A DNA stretch of 64,000 bases from Pleodorina starrii (taxonomy: Eukaryota; Chlorophyta; Chlorophyceae; Chlamydomonadales; Volvocaceae). Under the pieces are notes generated by a model, which saw only the letters and a program-made list of their open reading frames with translations, did not search any database and was not told the origin of the DNA. The position numbers were made by a program, and so were the translations under genes. Below, one piece after another: positions 23,214 to 35,227 of the stretch (its first letter is position 1; each line of letters opens with the position of its first letter). Location of the stretch: NCBI GenBank assembly GCA_030267565.1, contig BRXU01000005.1, positions 4,033,501-4,097,500 of the forward strand, read 5' to 3'.

Positions 23214-25216
23214 GCGCTTGTGTTGCGCCAGCCCCCTGACTGTCTGAAAGCGCTTGGGCGGGTCGCAATCCGCGCACCTGATCCCCCGGCCCTGCTGCGC
23301 GTCCTCCACGACCTCCTGAAGGCGCCGCAGGTGCAGCGTGGCCTCGGCCACGCGGGCCTCCGCGTCTGCCTCCGCCTGGCGCGCCAGGTCCAGTTGGGTG
23401 CATGCCTGCTGCATCGCCGCCAGCAAGGGCCCCAGAAGCTGCCCGGCTGCCCAGTCCTCCATCGGGCCCTTCTGTCCCCAGTTGTGTACGCCAGCGGCAT
23501 GGGTGGCGGCGGTGCTGGTGGCGGCGGCGGTGGCGGCGGCGGCGGCGGTGGCGGCGGTGGCGGCGGCGGCGGCGGTGGCGGCCGCAGGCCACAGCTCGCT
23601 CAGCTTTGCAAGGTAGGTCCGGCCGGCGTTGCTCGCCTCGACGTCCTTGGACGTGGCCTTGGACGCATGCGGTGTGTGGCAGAGTGCGCAGGGCAGGATC
23701 AAGATGGGGGAGGACCAGGCCCATGAGGGGGCGATGTGACTTGTGGAGGGAGATGCATTCGGGTAGATAGGTACACGCACTCACCAGACCCAAACGCGCG
23801 CCGATGCGCGTCAGACAGGTGTTCCGTAGCCGTCCATCGTCCAACTGCATCGCCGTCTCCAGAAGCTCGAAAGGCAGGAGCTGCTGTCGCGCCGCGGTTG
23901 CAGCGGAGGCAGCAAGGCCGGGTGTGGCGGGTGCGGCGAGTGCAGCGGCGGCGGCGGGCCCCGCCGGCGGCGGCAGCAGGAGCACGTCGTTCAGGATGCG
24001 CACGCACGCATCCGACAGGAAGGGGATGTCCCACTTGGTCGCCAGCCGCAACACGCTGACGACGTGGTCCTGGTCCCACGCACGAGCGAGGTGGCAGCCG
24101 GTGGGGTGGCACGGAACGAGCGGGGACACGGTGGGAGTCATCAGCGGTTAGTGAGTGCGCACGCGTTCCTGGAAGCAGGGATTTGCGCTGGGTGGACGCG
24201 CTGGATCATGTAACACACACATGCGCAGGACGGAACACATACATTCGGTGTCCGGTTCCGTCAAAAGCGCGCGAAGGGCGCGATGCCTACCCCGCAAGCA
24301 CTGGGCCATACCTATCTGCTCGCGCATCCATGCACGCACGTGCGCTTGCACCGCCTACATGTGCCACCTATCCGTCGCCCTCCCGCCCTTTGCACCGATC
24401 GATCCACACGCCCACATCCAAACAGTCTCCCGTAATTCCCGCAATTCACGCAGCGACGGATCATCGCTACCGCCCTTTCCAACGCACCCAGCTGCAGCAG
24501 CGCCGCACCAGATCCTCCTCCCGCGCCCTGGCGCCGTCCAGCGGTGGACCAGCGGCCAGCGGCAGCAGCACCTGCAGCGCCGTGCACCACACCGTCGCCG
24601 AGTCCCCACCCGTCTCCAGCACGAAGCGGCGACCGTCCCCCGGCACAAACCCTCCGCCGCCGGCGCTGCTGCCCCTGCTGCCGCACTCGTTTCCGATGTC
24701 TGGGGAAGCCGTGCTGACGCCGCCGGCGGCGACGGCGGCGGCGGCTGTGCCTGCGGCGGCTATGTCCGCCACTGCGGCTTCGGTAGGATCGTCGCCCGCC
24801 GGTCGCAGCTGCTCCGTCTCCAGGACCACCATGTCACGGATGACGCGCGAGGCCACGCACAAGAGGTGCAGGCTGGTGCCGATGGTGCGACCACCGTCAC
24901 ACAACAAGTACGCCGTGCAGATGCAGGGGGAGCCGCTGGATCCAGCTGGATCCAGGCGCGTGGATCCCGCTGCGGTGAGCTGAGTCCGCGACGGTGACGG
25001 TGACGGTGAGGACGACCCGCGGGAGTGCGCCGACGGCTCGCGGCGGAAGCGGCCGCAGGTGCACCAATCAGGCTCCGCCGGGGGAGAGGCCGCCGTAGGC
25101 AGCAGCGGCAGGGAGGTTCCGTCAGCTGCGGCCTGTCCGGGTAGGGCGCCGCCGATGCCTGCCGGCGGAGGCTGCTGTGGGCCGCCTGTGGCTCCCGTCG
25201 TCGGTGTCACGTCCAT
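23202..25216 (-). CDS. BTB/POZ-domain protein with a C-terminal C2H2-like zinc finger
   Basis: Three minus-strand exons (25216-24488, 24069-23785, 23657-23202) join in phase 0 to 489 aa. After a Pro/Ser/Thr-rich N-terminus, a BTB fold is suggested by SLHLLCVASRVIRDMV (about residues 115-130) and the later segments ATVWCTALQVLLPLAA and DHVVSVLRLATKWDIPFLSD, followed by FELLETAMQLDDGRLRNTCL. BTB proteins dimerise and often recruit targets to CUL3 ligases. Exon 3 holds an Ala/Thr run encoded by a GGC-rich stretch (plus strand 23504-23582), a helical Gln/Glu/Ala segment, and CADC with HKRVVH at the end (C-x2-C-x14-H-x4-H), close to a C2H2 finger. The acceptor of exon 3 is AAG rather than CAG and is the weakest junction. 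The stop lies in a minisatellite. Confidence 0.7.
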
Positions 25217-26976
25217 TACGCTTCGTTAGACGTCTGCGTCTTTTTATCGACCTGGGGTTCTAGTGGGCTGTCCTGACTGGCGTGTGTACTGTTCTGAGAT
25301 TAGGAGGACAACGCGCTCGTGCTGGGACGGAGGAGCCAGCGGACTCGATCAAGCGGATCGATGCAAGGCAGCGAACGGCGACGATAACGACTCCTACTAC
25401 TTTGCTTTATCGGCGGCAGCTCAGAAGCTCATTTCCGGATGCAGGCGATGGATAGAGGCTGCGGTCGATTGGGGCTCTGAGGCATGAGGCGTGTGGCCGC
25501 CAGCCGTGATGACCCGTGACGACGACGGGCCGGCGAAGCCCCTTCGGATGCGCTTGGGTGCGCTGCCGCCGCTACCTTGGGGACGCATCGGACGACTGGG
25601 ACGACTTCGTAATCATGCGAACATTCGATAGCTTCGCCGCCTGCTTGATCATCCGCAATGCTCCACTGCTTGCGATTAAGTGGGCGGGAAGCCCGCGCGC
25701 GCAAAACCCGCGGGATCCTTCCTTACTTGTCACGCCCTGTCACGCAAGCGAGACGACGTTCCGTTGCCCTGTCACGCAAGCGAGACGACGCACCGTTGCT
25801 TACGCTGTGCGGTCAGCTATGCCGTCGTAGGGTAGGAATACTGGCCAGCACCCGCAGCTTACTTCGTAACGTTTATCGGCCAAAGCAAATATCGGGTGAG
25901 ATCCGAGCCGCAATGAACGACCCGGCGGTCCGCTACAGCCGTTTGTGAGATAAACGTGAGAATAGATGTTTCACTTCCAGCAGAGCTGCCTACGCTGCGC
26001 TGTGCTATGTGGACAGCGGGTGGATTTCCTAGGTTTGGCTCTGGTGCTCGGTACATGTGCCTACTGCTTTGCAACTCTCTAAGCAAATTTTGCTCCTAAA
26101 GTATGAGACTTATGGTGAAATTTGACGGTAATTCCTTTCGTGAGATCATTGGCGGTTGTGATCAGCCCTGGTTGTGATGGTTGCAGCGTGTTCGTTGCGA
26201 CAACAGACATTTGGCAACACACGCATGGCGCGCTCATACGTATCTCCAATGTGGCTGAATTGTATTTGCAGTAATCATATGTCAAGCCGTTGGACTAGCT
26301 TTGGCAGAACATGGCGCAAAATGGATTTCTGATCATCTTTTAGATATTGCGTAGAAACGCTGAGGAAATATTGGGCAATATTATGCACAAAAATGTTATT
26401 ATAAATCTGACGTATTTCGCAATCAGTCTCGATGAACCAGCTTTCGACGTGAGTAAACGCGGTTACGCTTTTTCAAGGGCTTTTTTCCGACGGCTTCCAT
26501 TGCACACCTCCTTTCGGTGGAACCGCATAAAACTGAAATGAGACGAAAAATACATTGCATAACAAGTTCATAACTCATGTTAACCGAGGCAAAGGCGACG
26601 GAGGTTTCGTGATAGGTGGTTGTTCATCAGCGACAGACTGGTGTGTAGTAGATTTGTGGCAGGGCAGCTGGGCAGACAGTAAAACATCATTTCGCAGTTA
26701 ATTGCACAACGGTTTGGTTTTTAAGTTTGTCCATCGAGGCAAATGGGGCAGTTGCGTGCGATAGATTCCTTCCCGAGGGAATCCTTGCCACCGTCTGAGG
26801 GCGAATATTTCGTGCTTGCGTACGAGCCGCGCCTACAAAAAATGCTTCTGTGTCAATATGACTGCATAATATTACATATTATTCACAATACATACAGCGG
26901 GAGCCTGCCTTCCGCCGCTTACTGGTTCCGTTCACGTCAGAAGCCAACCGCCAAGCAAGGCGTCGCGGCATAGAAA
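25217..26976. other. Intergenic region between divergent genes
   Basis: The BTB gene reads left and the phosphate symporter reads right, so this 1.8 kb carries both promoters. It is markedly more AT-rich from about 25850 to 26950 than the genes. I saw no PSR1/PHR1-type GNATATNC site. A short direct repeat lies at 25735-25797. No coding region is supported. Confidence 0.4.
25735..25797. repeat. Two-copy direct repeat, about 31 bp
   Basis: CCTGTCACGCAAGCGAGACG occurs twice in tandem, each followed by ACG and a CCGTTG-like end. A third CCTGTCACG-like start precedes it. No function is apparent. Confidence 0.7.
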
Positions 26977-29900
26977 ATGACCGAGTTGGCCCAACCTGCC
27001 TACTTGTGGCTTGTTGTCGCGGGCGCCTTCGCGGCGTTCGCTTTCGGATGGGGTACAGGTGAGTTTCAAATAAATACTCGCTCGCGATCAGGGTAGAACA
27101 CGGGGGGGGGCCGTTGCGACCGTTGTCGGCGTTCCGTCTGGCTGACAAGCACGTGTGCGCCACAAGCTGGTTGATATCTGGAACCGCATTTCGAGGAAAA
27201 CGTTTCACATTGTATTGTGCAGTAATATTTGGTTCATGGACGTAGTGAATACCTCCGGGCCAGCCAGCAGTTCGTCGAGGCAGCGCGCGAAGGACTGGGC
27301 GCTTGAGCGGGTCCTCGCTGCTGCTCCCGCAGTGCACCTTCATGTCTATTTCCTGTATCTACGGAACATACATTATTAAATGTTTATTTTAATGCTTTGG
27401 CTTGACATATGTTATCATGTGGATTTGCCAAGTCAGACTCTTGCGGCAGCCTCCCTACAGCGGTGTCGCGCGCGGTTGGGCGTACGTACCAAATCCTTGC
27501 TCATCCGACCTTAGTTGCTGCAGACGCCCCTCACTATTCGGATTATATATGCGTCATTTTGCTTCACTACTGCCCGATGTGCCGCCTTGTTCTGTGCCAA
27601 CGGCTCTGTCTTGCTTGGCGGCAGCTCCTCCCCGCGCGCTGCTGTGGGCGTGCTTGATTGGCACGCACTCGCTCACCGCCTCCCTCTGCCGCCGCCGCCT
27701 GCCCTCACCCTCAGGTGCCAACGATGTGGCCAATGCCTTCGGTACTTCCGTCGGAGCCAAGACCCTGACACTCAAACAAGGTTCGTCAGGGCTGCCACTT
27801 TATTTGGCATGCATAGTGCTGACGATGGGTGCCGCGCGCGGGTCTTTGAGCTTGATGTCACCTGCTGGACGTAAGCAGGCCTTGCTCCATTAGTCTTTGG
27901 CGAGTCGTCATGCTGTCCGTCTGTCTGCTGGCCTTGCGCCTTAGTTTGTTGCACCCTACTCGTTTCGGCGTGCTGCGGTCGGTGCACATCAGCGAGCGAG
28001 CTGCTGGCTGCCCGCCTGCTTGCTGCTGGACCTTCGTTGCTCTGAGCCGAGGCTGTCTGCCACCATGCATCGTTGTGGTGTGTCGTATCGTCATGTGTCG
28101 TATCGCTCGTTGCGGCGCCGCGCGGGAATGCCCAAGCCCGCTTCCCCATTCGAGCAAACCTCCGTGCCCCTTGTTCTTGAGACATCCCCGCCGCACGCTG
28201 ACATGAAACGCACGCACGCACATGTATGTGCTCCCTGCCGCCGCTCTTTGCGCCGCTGTCCCCGCCCTCAGCTGTCATTATCGCGGCCGTCTTCAACTTC
28301 GTCGGTGGTGTCGTACTCGGCCGTGTGTCTTCAAGTACAATCGCTGGTGGCATCGCAAAGATTGACTTTTACCGTTCTGAGCCTGAGATCTATGCGTACG
28401 GCATGATCTGCGCTCTGACGGTTGGTTTCGCTTGGCAGGCGCTCGCGAGTTACTGGGTGAGTGGATGGGAGCCGACAGCCGGAGCGGGCGGGCGGACGGG
28501 CGCGCGGGCGGCAGCAGGTCATCTTCCCTTAACATGGTGTGCTCCAATGGAGTTGGAGAGTGTCATACAGGGAGCGCGAGGGACGGTGACTGTCGTACCC
28601 GGAACGAATCGCTGTGCATACATCGCATGTACGACGTGTCGCATCAAGCAGCTCCCGCTCTGCGTACCATCGTTTTCGGCGCACAGGAGTACAACGTGTC
28701 CGCCACTCATTCGATTGTCGGCGCTATTATTGGGTTCTCGCTGGTCTTCGGTGGCGCCGATGCTGTCAACTGGGCCACCCCTGACAAAGCCGTAAGTACT
28801 CGCATGGAACCTGGGGCCGGGCGACGTGCGGATCGAACCGAAGTGTTCGGCTAATGAGATTCCTCAGTCCCGAGGGTGTTCCTGGTTGTTCGTTGCAAGT
28901 GATGACGAGGAGTATGCATGAGTAAAGGTCCTGCGCCGCTAATGTGAGTGTGTGCCTGTGTGTTTATTTAGAACGAGTTGGCCTTCCTCCTGTTGCGAAA
29001 TTGCATGCGTATGTAGTGCTTGATATCCGATGATGCTGTGCCCTAACCAGCAGCCTCTCTCGCTCCACCCCTTGCTTTATACTCACTCCGGTCCCTGCCC
29101 CTGTCGGCCAACAACTCTGCGCCTCGCCAACGGTCAACGCTGTTCATCATGTGACGCAGTCCTTCCCGCCGTACAGGTCAGTGGGTGAAGGTTGGGTATG
29201 AGGGCGAAACAAAGCCCCGCCCAGCTTTTTGCCAGGCGAAGACCACGCACGCATGCGCCCCATCCATTTGTGCTAACTGCAACGAAGTCCTGCATTCCCG
29301 CCACGCAATTATCCGCATTCACGCACCATCGCAAACGCGGCAAAAGTTAGGCTGACATGCCACGCACGCACGCACGCAGCTCGCCATTTTGCTTGCTGAT
29401 CGGCTTTCGCCCAAGGGCCTGCTCACAGCACGCACCCTGCCGTACCCCGCGGCATTCTTCTGCGGCGTGCTGCGCTGCCTATCGCCGCTCTGTCTACCCG
29501 ACTGACGGCATGCATGTCTGGTGTGTATGTTTTCCTCCATCCGCCTCCTGCTGCTCTCGCTGCACGCACGCAGGGGTGTGGTTCCCATCATTCTGTCCTG
29601 GTTCGTCAGTCCAGTCCTGACAGGTCTGGCATCGGTCCTCATCTTCCTCCTCGTTCGCACGCTGGTGCTTCGCCGCGAGAACTCGTACATCCTGTCTTTC
29701 TGGGTGCTGCCCGTGATGGTGCTGCTCACCAGCTGGATCAAGTAAGTTGCGACATGCGTGGTTCTCTACTGGCCGCGGGCGTGCATTCGTGCGGGCGGAC
29801 GTGCGGGTGGCGGGCGCGTATGCGTGCAGGCTCCGAATATGCGGGCAGCAGCGGGTCATGAGTCGCAGCAAGCGGGAGCGAGAGTGGAGATGTATGTCGG

Positions 29901-32900
29901 GCGCAAGAGTACTTCGGCGGGCATCTTCTGTGAATCGCTTGCCAAGCAACCGCCCTGCTGCTGCCTATGCAGCGCGAATCCCCCCGATCGCGCCCTGCTG
30001 CATCACTGCATCGCTGGAACCCACGTGCGTGCCGTCCCCGCGCCTGATTGCTTGCGCCTGCCTGCCTCGGATGACCCGCAGTATCTACTTCGTGTTCACT
30101 CGGGGTGCCAAGAGGATGCTGAGTGAGAACAGCGACAACTGGTCAGGTACGTACGTGCGTTGAATTGGTAGGTTGGTGCCTGCCACTGCACATAAATAGT
30201 GGACATACTTGTGAACATGTGAACATGTATTGATATCTGCCCATGCATTCATGTATGCCAACCTGGTAGGGTGCACATCTGCTGTTGCTGCCCCCTCTAG
30301 GCTCCACTACACCCAACTGCTGTAACCAGGGGGCGCACGCGTGTAAATCCGGCTGTCCTCTGGCTTACTTGCAGATGGCAAGGCCGCTTGGATTGCTGCA
30401 GTCTGCGCCGCGGGCCTTTCAGTGCTGACAATTATCATCGTGCTTCCGTTGCTGAAGTGGAAGGCCGGTGAGCAGTTTTGCTTGGTTGTCTACTGAGTAG
30501 GCGCCAATACTCGGGCCGTCGTGCGTGCGATGCTCAACTGCATGCACCTGCCATCCATCCGTGTGTGTGTGCCTGCCTGTTTGGCATCTCCAAGTGTTGC
30601 TACTCAGACCCTTGCGCACGTTCTAGGTCTTCGTTCGTCCATGCATGACTCAATCGTAGCCGTGTCGTTGGCAGCATGCCTTCTTCGACACCTACCGAGC
30701 CTTGGGCTTCGTTGTCTCTCCACCGCCGTTTGCTTGCGCGCGCAGACAAGAAGTTCGCTGGTGCCGTCGACGACGAGGACAAGGCCGCGAAGCGCGCCGA
30801 GGAGGCTGCCAAGCAGGACGCCGAGATGGGTGACGGCCGGGAGCCCTCCAAGCTGATGCGCGCCATGACCAGCATGAGGAAGGCAGTCATGCACGGTGTG
30901 AATGTGGGGGGAAGAAGGGGAGGGGAGCTAGGGGAGCTAGGGAAGGCAAGATAGTTGTTACGTCACGAAAAACGGAATGCGTACGCTGGGAAGAAGGGGT
31001 GTTTGGGGGTTTTGCGTTGATTGGAGGTTGGTTGCTGCTGCAGGCCTGCAACGCTTGCTTGGTACAGCTGTAACTCACTTCGTCCGTCGTGCGTGTTTGT
31101 TCACTGATGACATCCGTGCGCGCGCTCACACACACCCCGCTCCCTCGCTCGTCTGGGGCCGTTTTAATTGCCCCGCTCATCAGGCATGGAGGTGGACGTG
31201 CACAGCGCCGTCGTGGATGACCCCATCGTCGCCGCCATCCACGAGAACGCGGAGGTGTTCGACTCCAAGGCCGAGTACGCGTTCAGCTACCTCCAGGCAA
31301 GCACCTACATGCGCCTAGCGCCGGAACGTGCGTGGCGAGCGCCGGATCGTTCGGGCTCCCAACGGACCCGCCCGCGGGATTTCTGTTGTCGTTGAACTTG
31401 TCCGCGTTCATCTAGGTAGCCTTATCTACTTTGCTATCTGCCCCACCAGCCTACGCTATGCCGCCCTCCTCTCCGCACCAGCAGTTGAGTCAACGCGCCT
31501 ACATCGTTGACGCGTGCATGCGTGCAGGTCTTCTCCGCCATCTGCGTTATTTTCTCGCACGGTGCGGGCGAGGTCGGCTACATGGCGGGCCCCTTGTCGT
31601 CCATCTGGTTCGCCGTGAAGGACGGTCTCCTGCCCTCCAGGGTAAGAGATATGCCCTCGTATGTTTGGGCCTGCTGTCTGCGCAAGCTTCGTTGGGCCAC
31701 ACAAGGCCAGCAGCGGCCTACCATAGTGCTGTCTAGCTTGACAGCAGGCGACCGGCTTGAGTTGGCTTGCTTCTCCAGCCCTTCGTCTACGCATACCTCC
31801 CTCACGCACTGCATGCGCGCCATCCATTCCACATCCACGCAGGTGTACGCTCCGATCTGGTGCATCCTCGTCTCGGCCTTCGGCCTCGTCGTCGGCCTCG
31901 CCACCTACGGCTACAACGTCACCCGCGCCGTCGGCACGCGCTACGCCAAGCTGTCGCCCACGCGCGGCTTCGCCGCTGAGCTCGCCACCGCGCTGGTTAT
32001 CATGATCGCCGCCCAGTACGGCCTCCCCACCTCCTCATCACAGTGCATCACCGGCGGCATCGTGGGCCTGGGCATGCTCGAGGGCAAGCGCGGAGTGAAC
32101 TGGCAGTTCCTGGTCAAGACCATGATCTCGTGGGCAGCCACTCTGGCGGTGGTGGGCCTGGGCACCGGCGCGCTCTTCGCGCAGGGCGTCTACACTCCGT
32201 CTGCCACTGCCAACAAGGTTATTGCCAAGTACGAGACCACAACCGTCAGGCTGGGCCAGGCCATCGCGCAGGACATCAACTCCACGCTCTTTGCCTTCAA
32301 GAACGCCAGTGTGAGTACGTAGATAGACAGGCTAACATTACTTGCGGGCCCCGGCAACCTGCCCTAATTATACGGAAGCATGTATGTAGACGGAGAGTGG
32401 TTGGAACTCGCGCGCTTGTGTAGGTGCAGGTAGGCGGGGGTATTCATGAATGGATCCGCAACGAGACGTGTGCGAGTGAGTGAGCGGGTGTACGCAGATA
32501 GCGTAGTACGGGTGGCGCGATTTTGCGGGTGCATGAAAGGCCGTCAGTTGGCTATCTTGTTGCGTGCTTGCAATTCGACCATCAATGCACGCAGTAACAC
32601 GCCCGCATGCACGATGTCCTGTATGTTTCATGTACAGGACGCCGAGCGCCTTCCGCGCCTGAACAAGACCCAGTGGGCGACGTACAACAGGACCATTTCC
32701 AGCTATGTAAGCCAGGGCCGCACCTTGCTGACCCCCAGCAGGACCGGCACTATCCAAGTTGGTGAGTGGAGCTTCTACAGGGAAACAAAACAAATAGGCT
32801 GGCTGAAACGAACCCAACCCTGCCTTGCTGCGATGAGCACAGCAGTTGCCGGTGGCGGCCAGTTTTCGTACAATTTTCATTCATGCACATAAAATCCCTG

Positions 32901-33227
32901 AGCATTTGCTACCTCTGATGCCTCGCCTCGCTCCAGGGACGAACCAAACGTCTGCTGCCATCCAGATTCCTAACGCGTTCCTTTCCTTCATGCCTGTCAC
33001 AAACTTGACCCACCATCGCAGATGATGCGCTCAACTACTTGGTCCGCGGCATGGCGCTGCTCCAGGACAACACCATGATGACTCTGGGACAGGTGCAGAC
33101 CTTCGCGGGCGCCAATCAGTGCAACGGCCCCGCCTTCGATCCAGCCAGCCCCAACTTCACCGTGCGGTGTGCGGCGCCGCGGTCGATCAGCCGCCTGCCA
33201 GTGCCCCTGAATGCCACAAGATGGTGA
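26977..33227 (+). CDS. PTB: Sodium-phosphate symporter, PiT/Pho4 family (PTB type)
   Basis: Fourteen exons: 26977-27058, 27715-27780, 28272-28456, 28687-28791, 29160-29176, 29574-29741, 30082-30146, 30375-30467, 30746-30895, 31184-31296, 31528-31641, 31843-32310, 32638-32761, 33022-33227. All phases agree and give 651 aa. The family signature GANDVANAFGTSVGAKTLT occurs at the first junction, with its C-terminal mirror YGLPTSSSQCITGGIVGLG in exon 12. N-terminal and C-terminal membrane halves flank a charged loop (DKKFAGAVDDEDKAAKRAEE). Family members import inorganic phosphate with sodium at the plasma membrane. Exon 5 is only 17 nt (SFPPY plus part of Arg). Intron 10 begins with GC after CTCCAG. 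The C-terminal part has N-x-S/T sites (NST, NKT, NRT). Which PTB paralog this is cannot be told. Confidence 0.93.
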
Positions 33228-34290
33228 TCTTTCAGTGGTCGCATCGGCTAAAGGGATTATATCTATTTTGGGAGGTGCGTGGATGGCTGGCCCACCAGAA
33301 GCTCCGAGCAAGGGTGATCGTCAGAGTGACAGTGCGTCATCGCATACATAGAGCGCGGTAATGCTCTCTGCTAGCTTTTGGACATCCTAGACTGACGTTT
33401 CGGTACAAATATCGCGTTGAATGTTGCTTTATCAGTACACGTCTTTGTGTTCTTCGTCGGAGGGTTCGTTGCTTGTGCGTGGTTCGTTTCTTGGTGTTCG
33501 TTAACGCTCGTAACTGTCTCGGGGTGCTTGTTCGTTGCATGAGCAGTCGATAGCAAGGCAGGGATTGGGTGCTTGTTGCGTGGGCACTCGGAATTAAAGC
33601 ACGGCTTGCACGGCTCGGGAGACTGCTGCTGTGTTGCAGTTGTTGGTAGAGGGTACGGGGATGGAGTGCTATCTAGGTCGGTCACTGTGGTGGAAGATCT
33701 GCTGTACGGCATCATGCAAATCATCCCCGTGTGGCATTTGTGCATCTTCAGAGAGTGTTGTTATTATTATTATTATTTATAAACGAGGGAGCCGCCGTCA
33801 ATTGCCCGCCCACCCATCTATCTGCTGGTCGATGGATGGCATACGACACGTCACATCATCATCAGTGCACTTTCGCGGCGGCGTCAAGAAAGGATGGAGA
33901 GAGCGACGGTGACAAAATACATGCTGCATGCGTGATGACCTCATAATTCATAAGGGATGCATTGTTAGATAGGTATGGGTTACATGGGTTCGATGTTTGC
34001 TGGAGAGCTCCGGCTGGGTTCTTTGATCCTGCTTTTCTTTTCCTTTGAAGCTCCTGCGCGTGTGCAAACGCCGCTGTGAGCATGCCCGCTCCGGGCACCT
34101 GGATGGATGTGTATGTCGCTCTGGGCAACAGCGGCGCGCCTAACTTGGCACTTGCACGCACGGTGACGCGGTGGTGACGCTGCGCCGCGAGTGTATCTAG
34201 CTAGCTGTGAAGGTATTCGCCGGGAGGATGGCTGGCCGAGCTATCAAACAGGGGCCGCCGCAAGCCTGCCTGGCTCCTGGTATTATGTAA
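33228..34290 (+). other. Probable 3' UTR of the phosphate symporter gene
   Basis: This runs from the stop to the first downstream TGTAA (34286-34290), about 1.06 kb. It contains a short ATT run (33763-33779) and a 67-bp segment at 33475-33541 that recurs after the kinase gene. No other coding region is supported. Confidence 0.45.
33475..33541 (+). repeat. 67-bp dispersed element in the 3' UTR (copy A)
   Basis: The segment starts GTGCGTGGTTCGTTTC and includes TTAACGCTCGTAACTGTCTC. It matches 60731-60793 in the same orientation with few changes. Both copies lie about 250 bp after the stop codon of the preceding gene. Confidence 0.75.
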
Positions 34291-35227
34291 ACTCCTTACG
34301 TAAGCAAACACACCCCTCATGTGGGATTCAAATGACGATCAGCAGAAGCAACTAATAACGATCGGATCCAACTAACGATCGGATCCTGCTGACGACGACG
34401 GATACACACCATCAATGAACACGGTCTGAGAGAATGTATACACGCAGCAGGTCGATGATTTGAGATCGATCGAGTGTTGCACTGACCCGGTAGGAGCGCT
34501 GCACAACCCGCAGGCCACGTAGACTTTCCTACCTCGCTCGCGCACAGCCCACCGTAACAGTGTGTCAACCATACGCCGGCGATCGATTGCACTGCTGGAT
34601 GGAACGGAGCGCACGAAAACTTCACCACACCGGCGCGCCTCGCCTCGATCGCCTGCCATCCTGATTCGTGCGTGCCTCCCTCTTTCGCTCTGGAGTCCTC
34701 TCGACCTCTCCTTCGATCTCCGGCGGTGTCCCCGCCCCTGTGTGCTCCCGGGAGGGGGGCCGCCTCCACCTCGCCGGCTCCATCTTGCTCGCCATTCCCT
34801 TGGGGGAGGGGACCAAGAACACGCTGTTCAACCCGCCTCTACCTACCTTGTCTCCGCTGAGACTCGCCGCAACACACCTTCGCGGACCAGCTCCTCGATC
34901 GCCCCACTGACCTCTCATTCGGGTGGGTGGGCAGGTGCGGGTGGGTGGGTGGGCGGGGGGTGGGGCGGATTCACACAACTTCATCCTGTAAGCCACCCTC
35001 GACAGCGCTAGATAGCGCTCTGCCGACTGCCATACCGCAGAGCGTTTCCACGTGGCTTGCCCCGCCCAGCTGGGTCGACGCGTTCCGTCAGCTTCACCCC
35101 ACTTGCCGCTCCTACACCTTGACCCGCCCCACCGACTCCTCCTGCATCGACCGTGTCGCCGTCTCGGCCTGCCTCGCCACCTCCCTCCTCTCCTGGCACG
35201 CACGTGGCGGCTGGTTGCCCCTCGCAT
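34291..35227. other. Unassigned sequence
   Basis: No recognisable gene. A short direct repeat (about 15 bp, ACTAACGATCGGATCC-like) occurs at 34350-34387. G-rich runs with GGGTGGGTGG occur at 34920-34970. The region leads into the long dispersed repeat that starts at about 35228. Confidence 0.3.
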
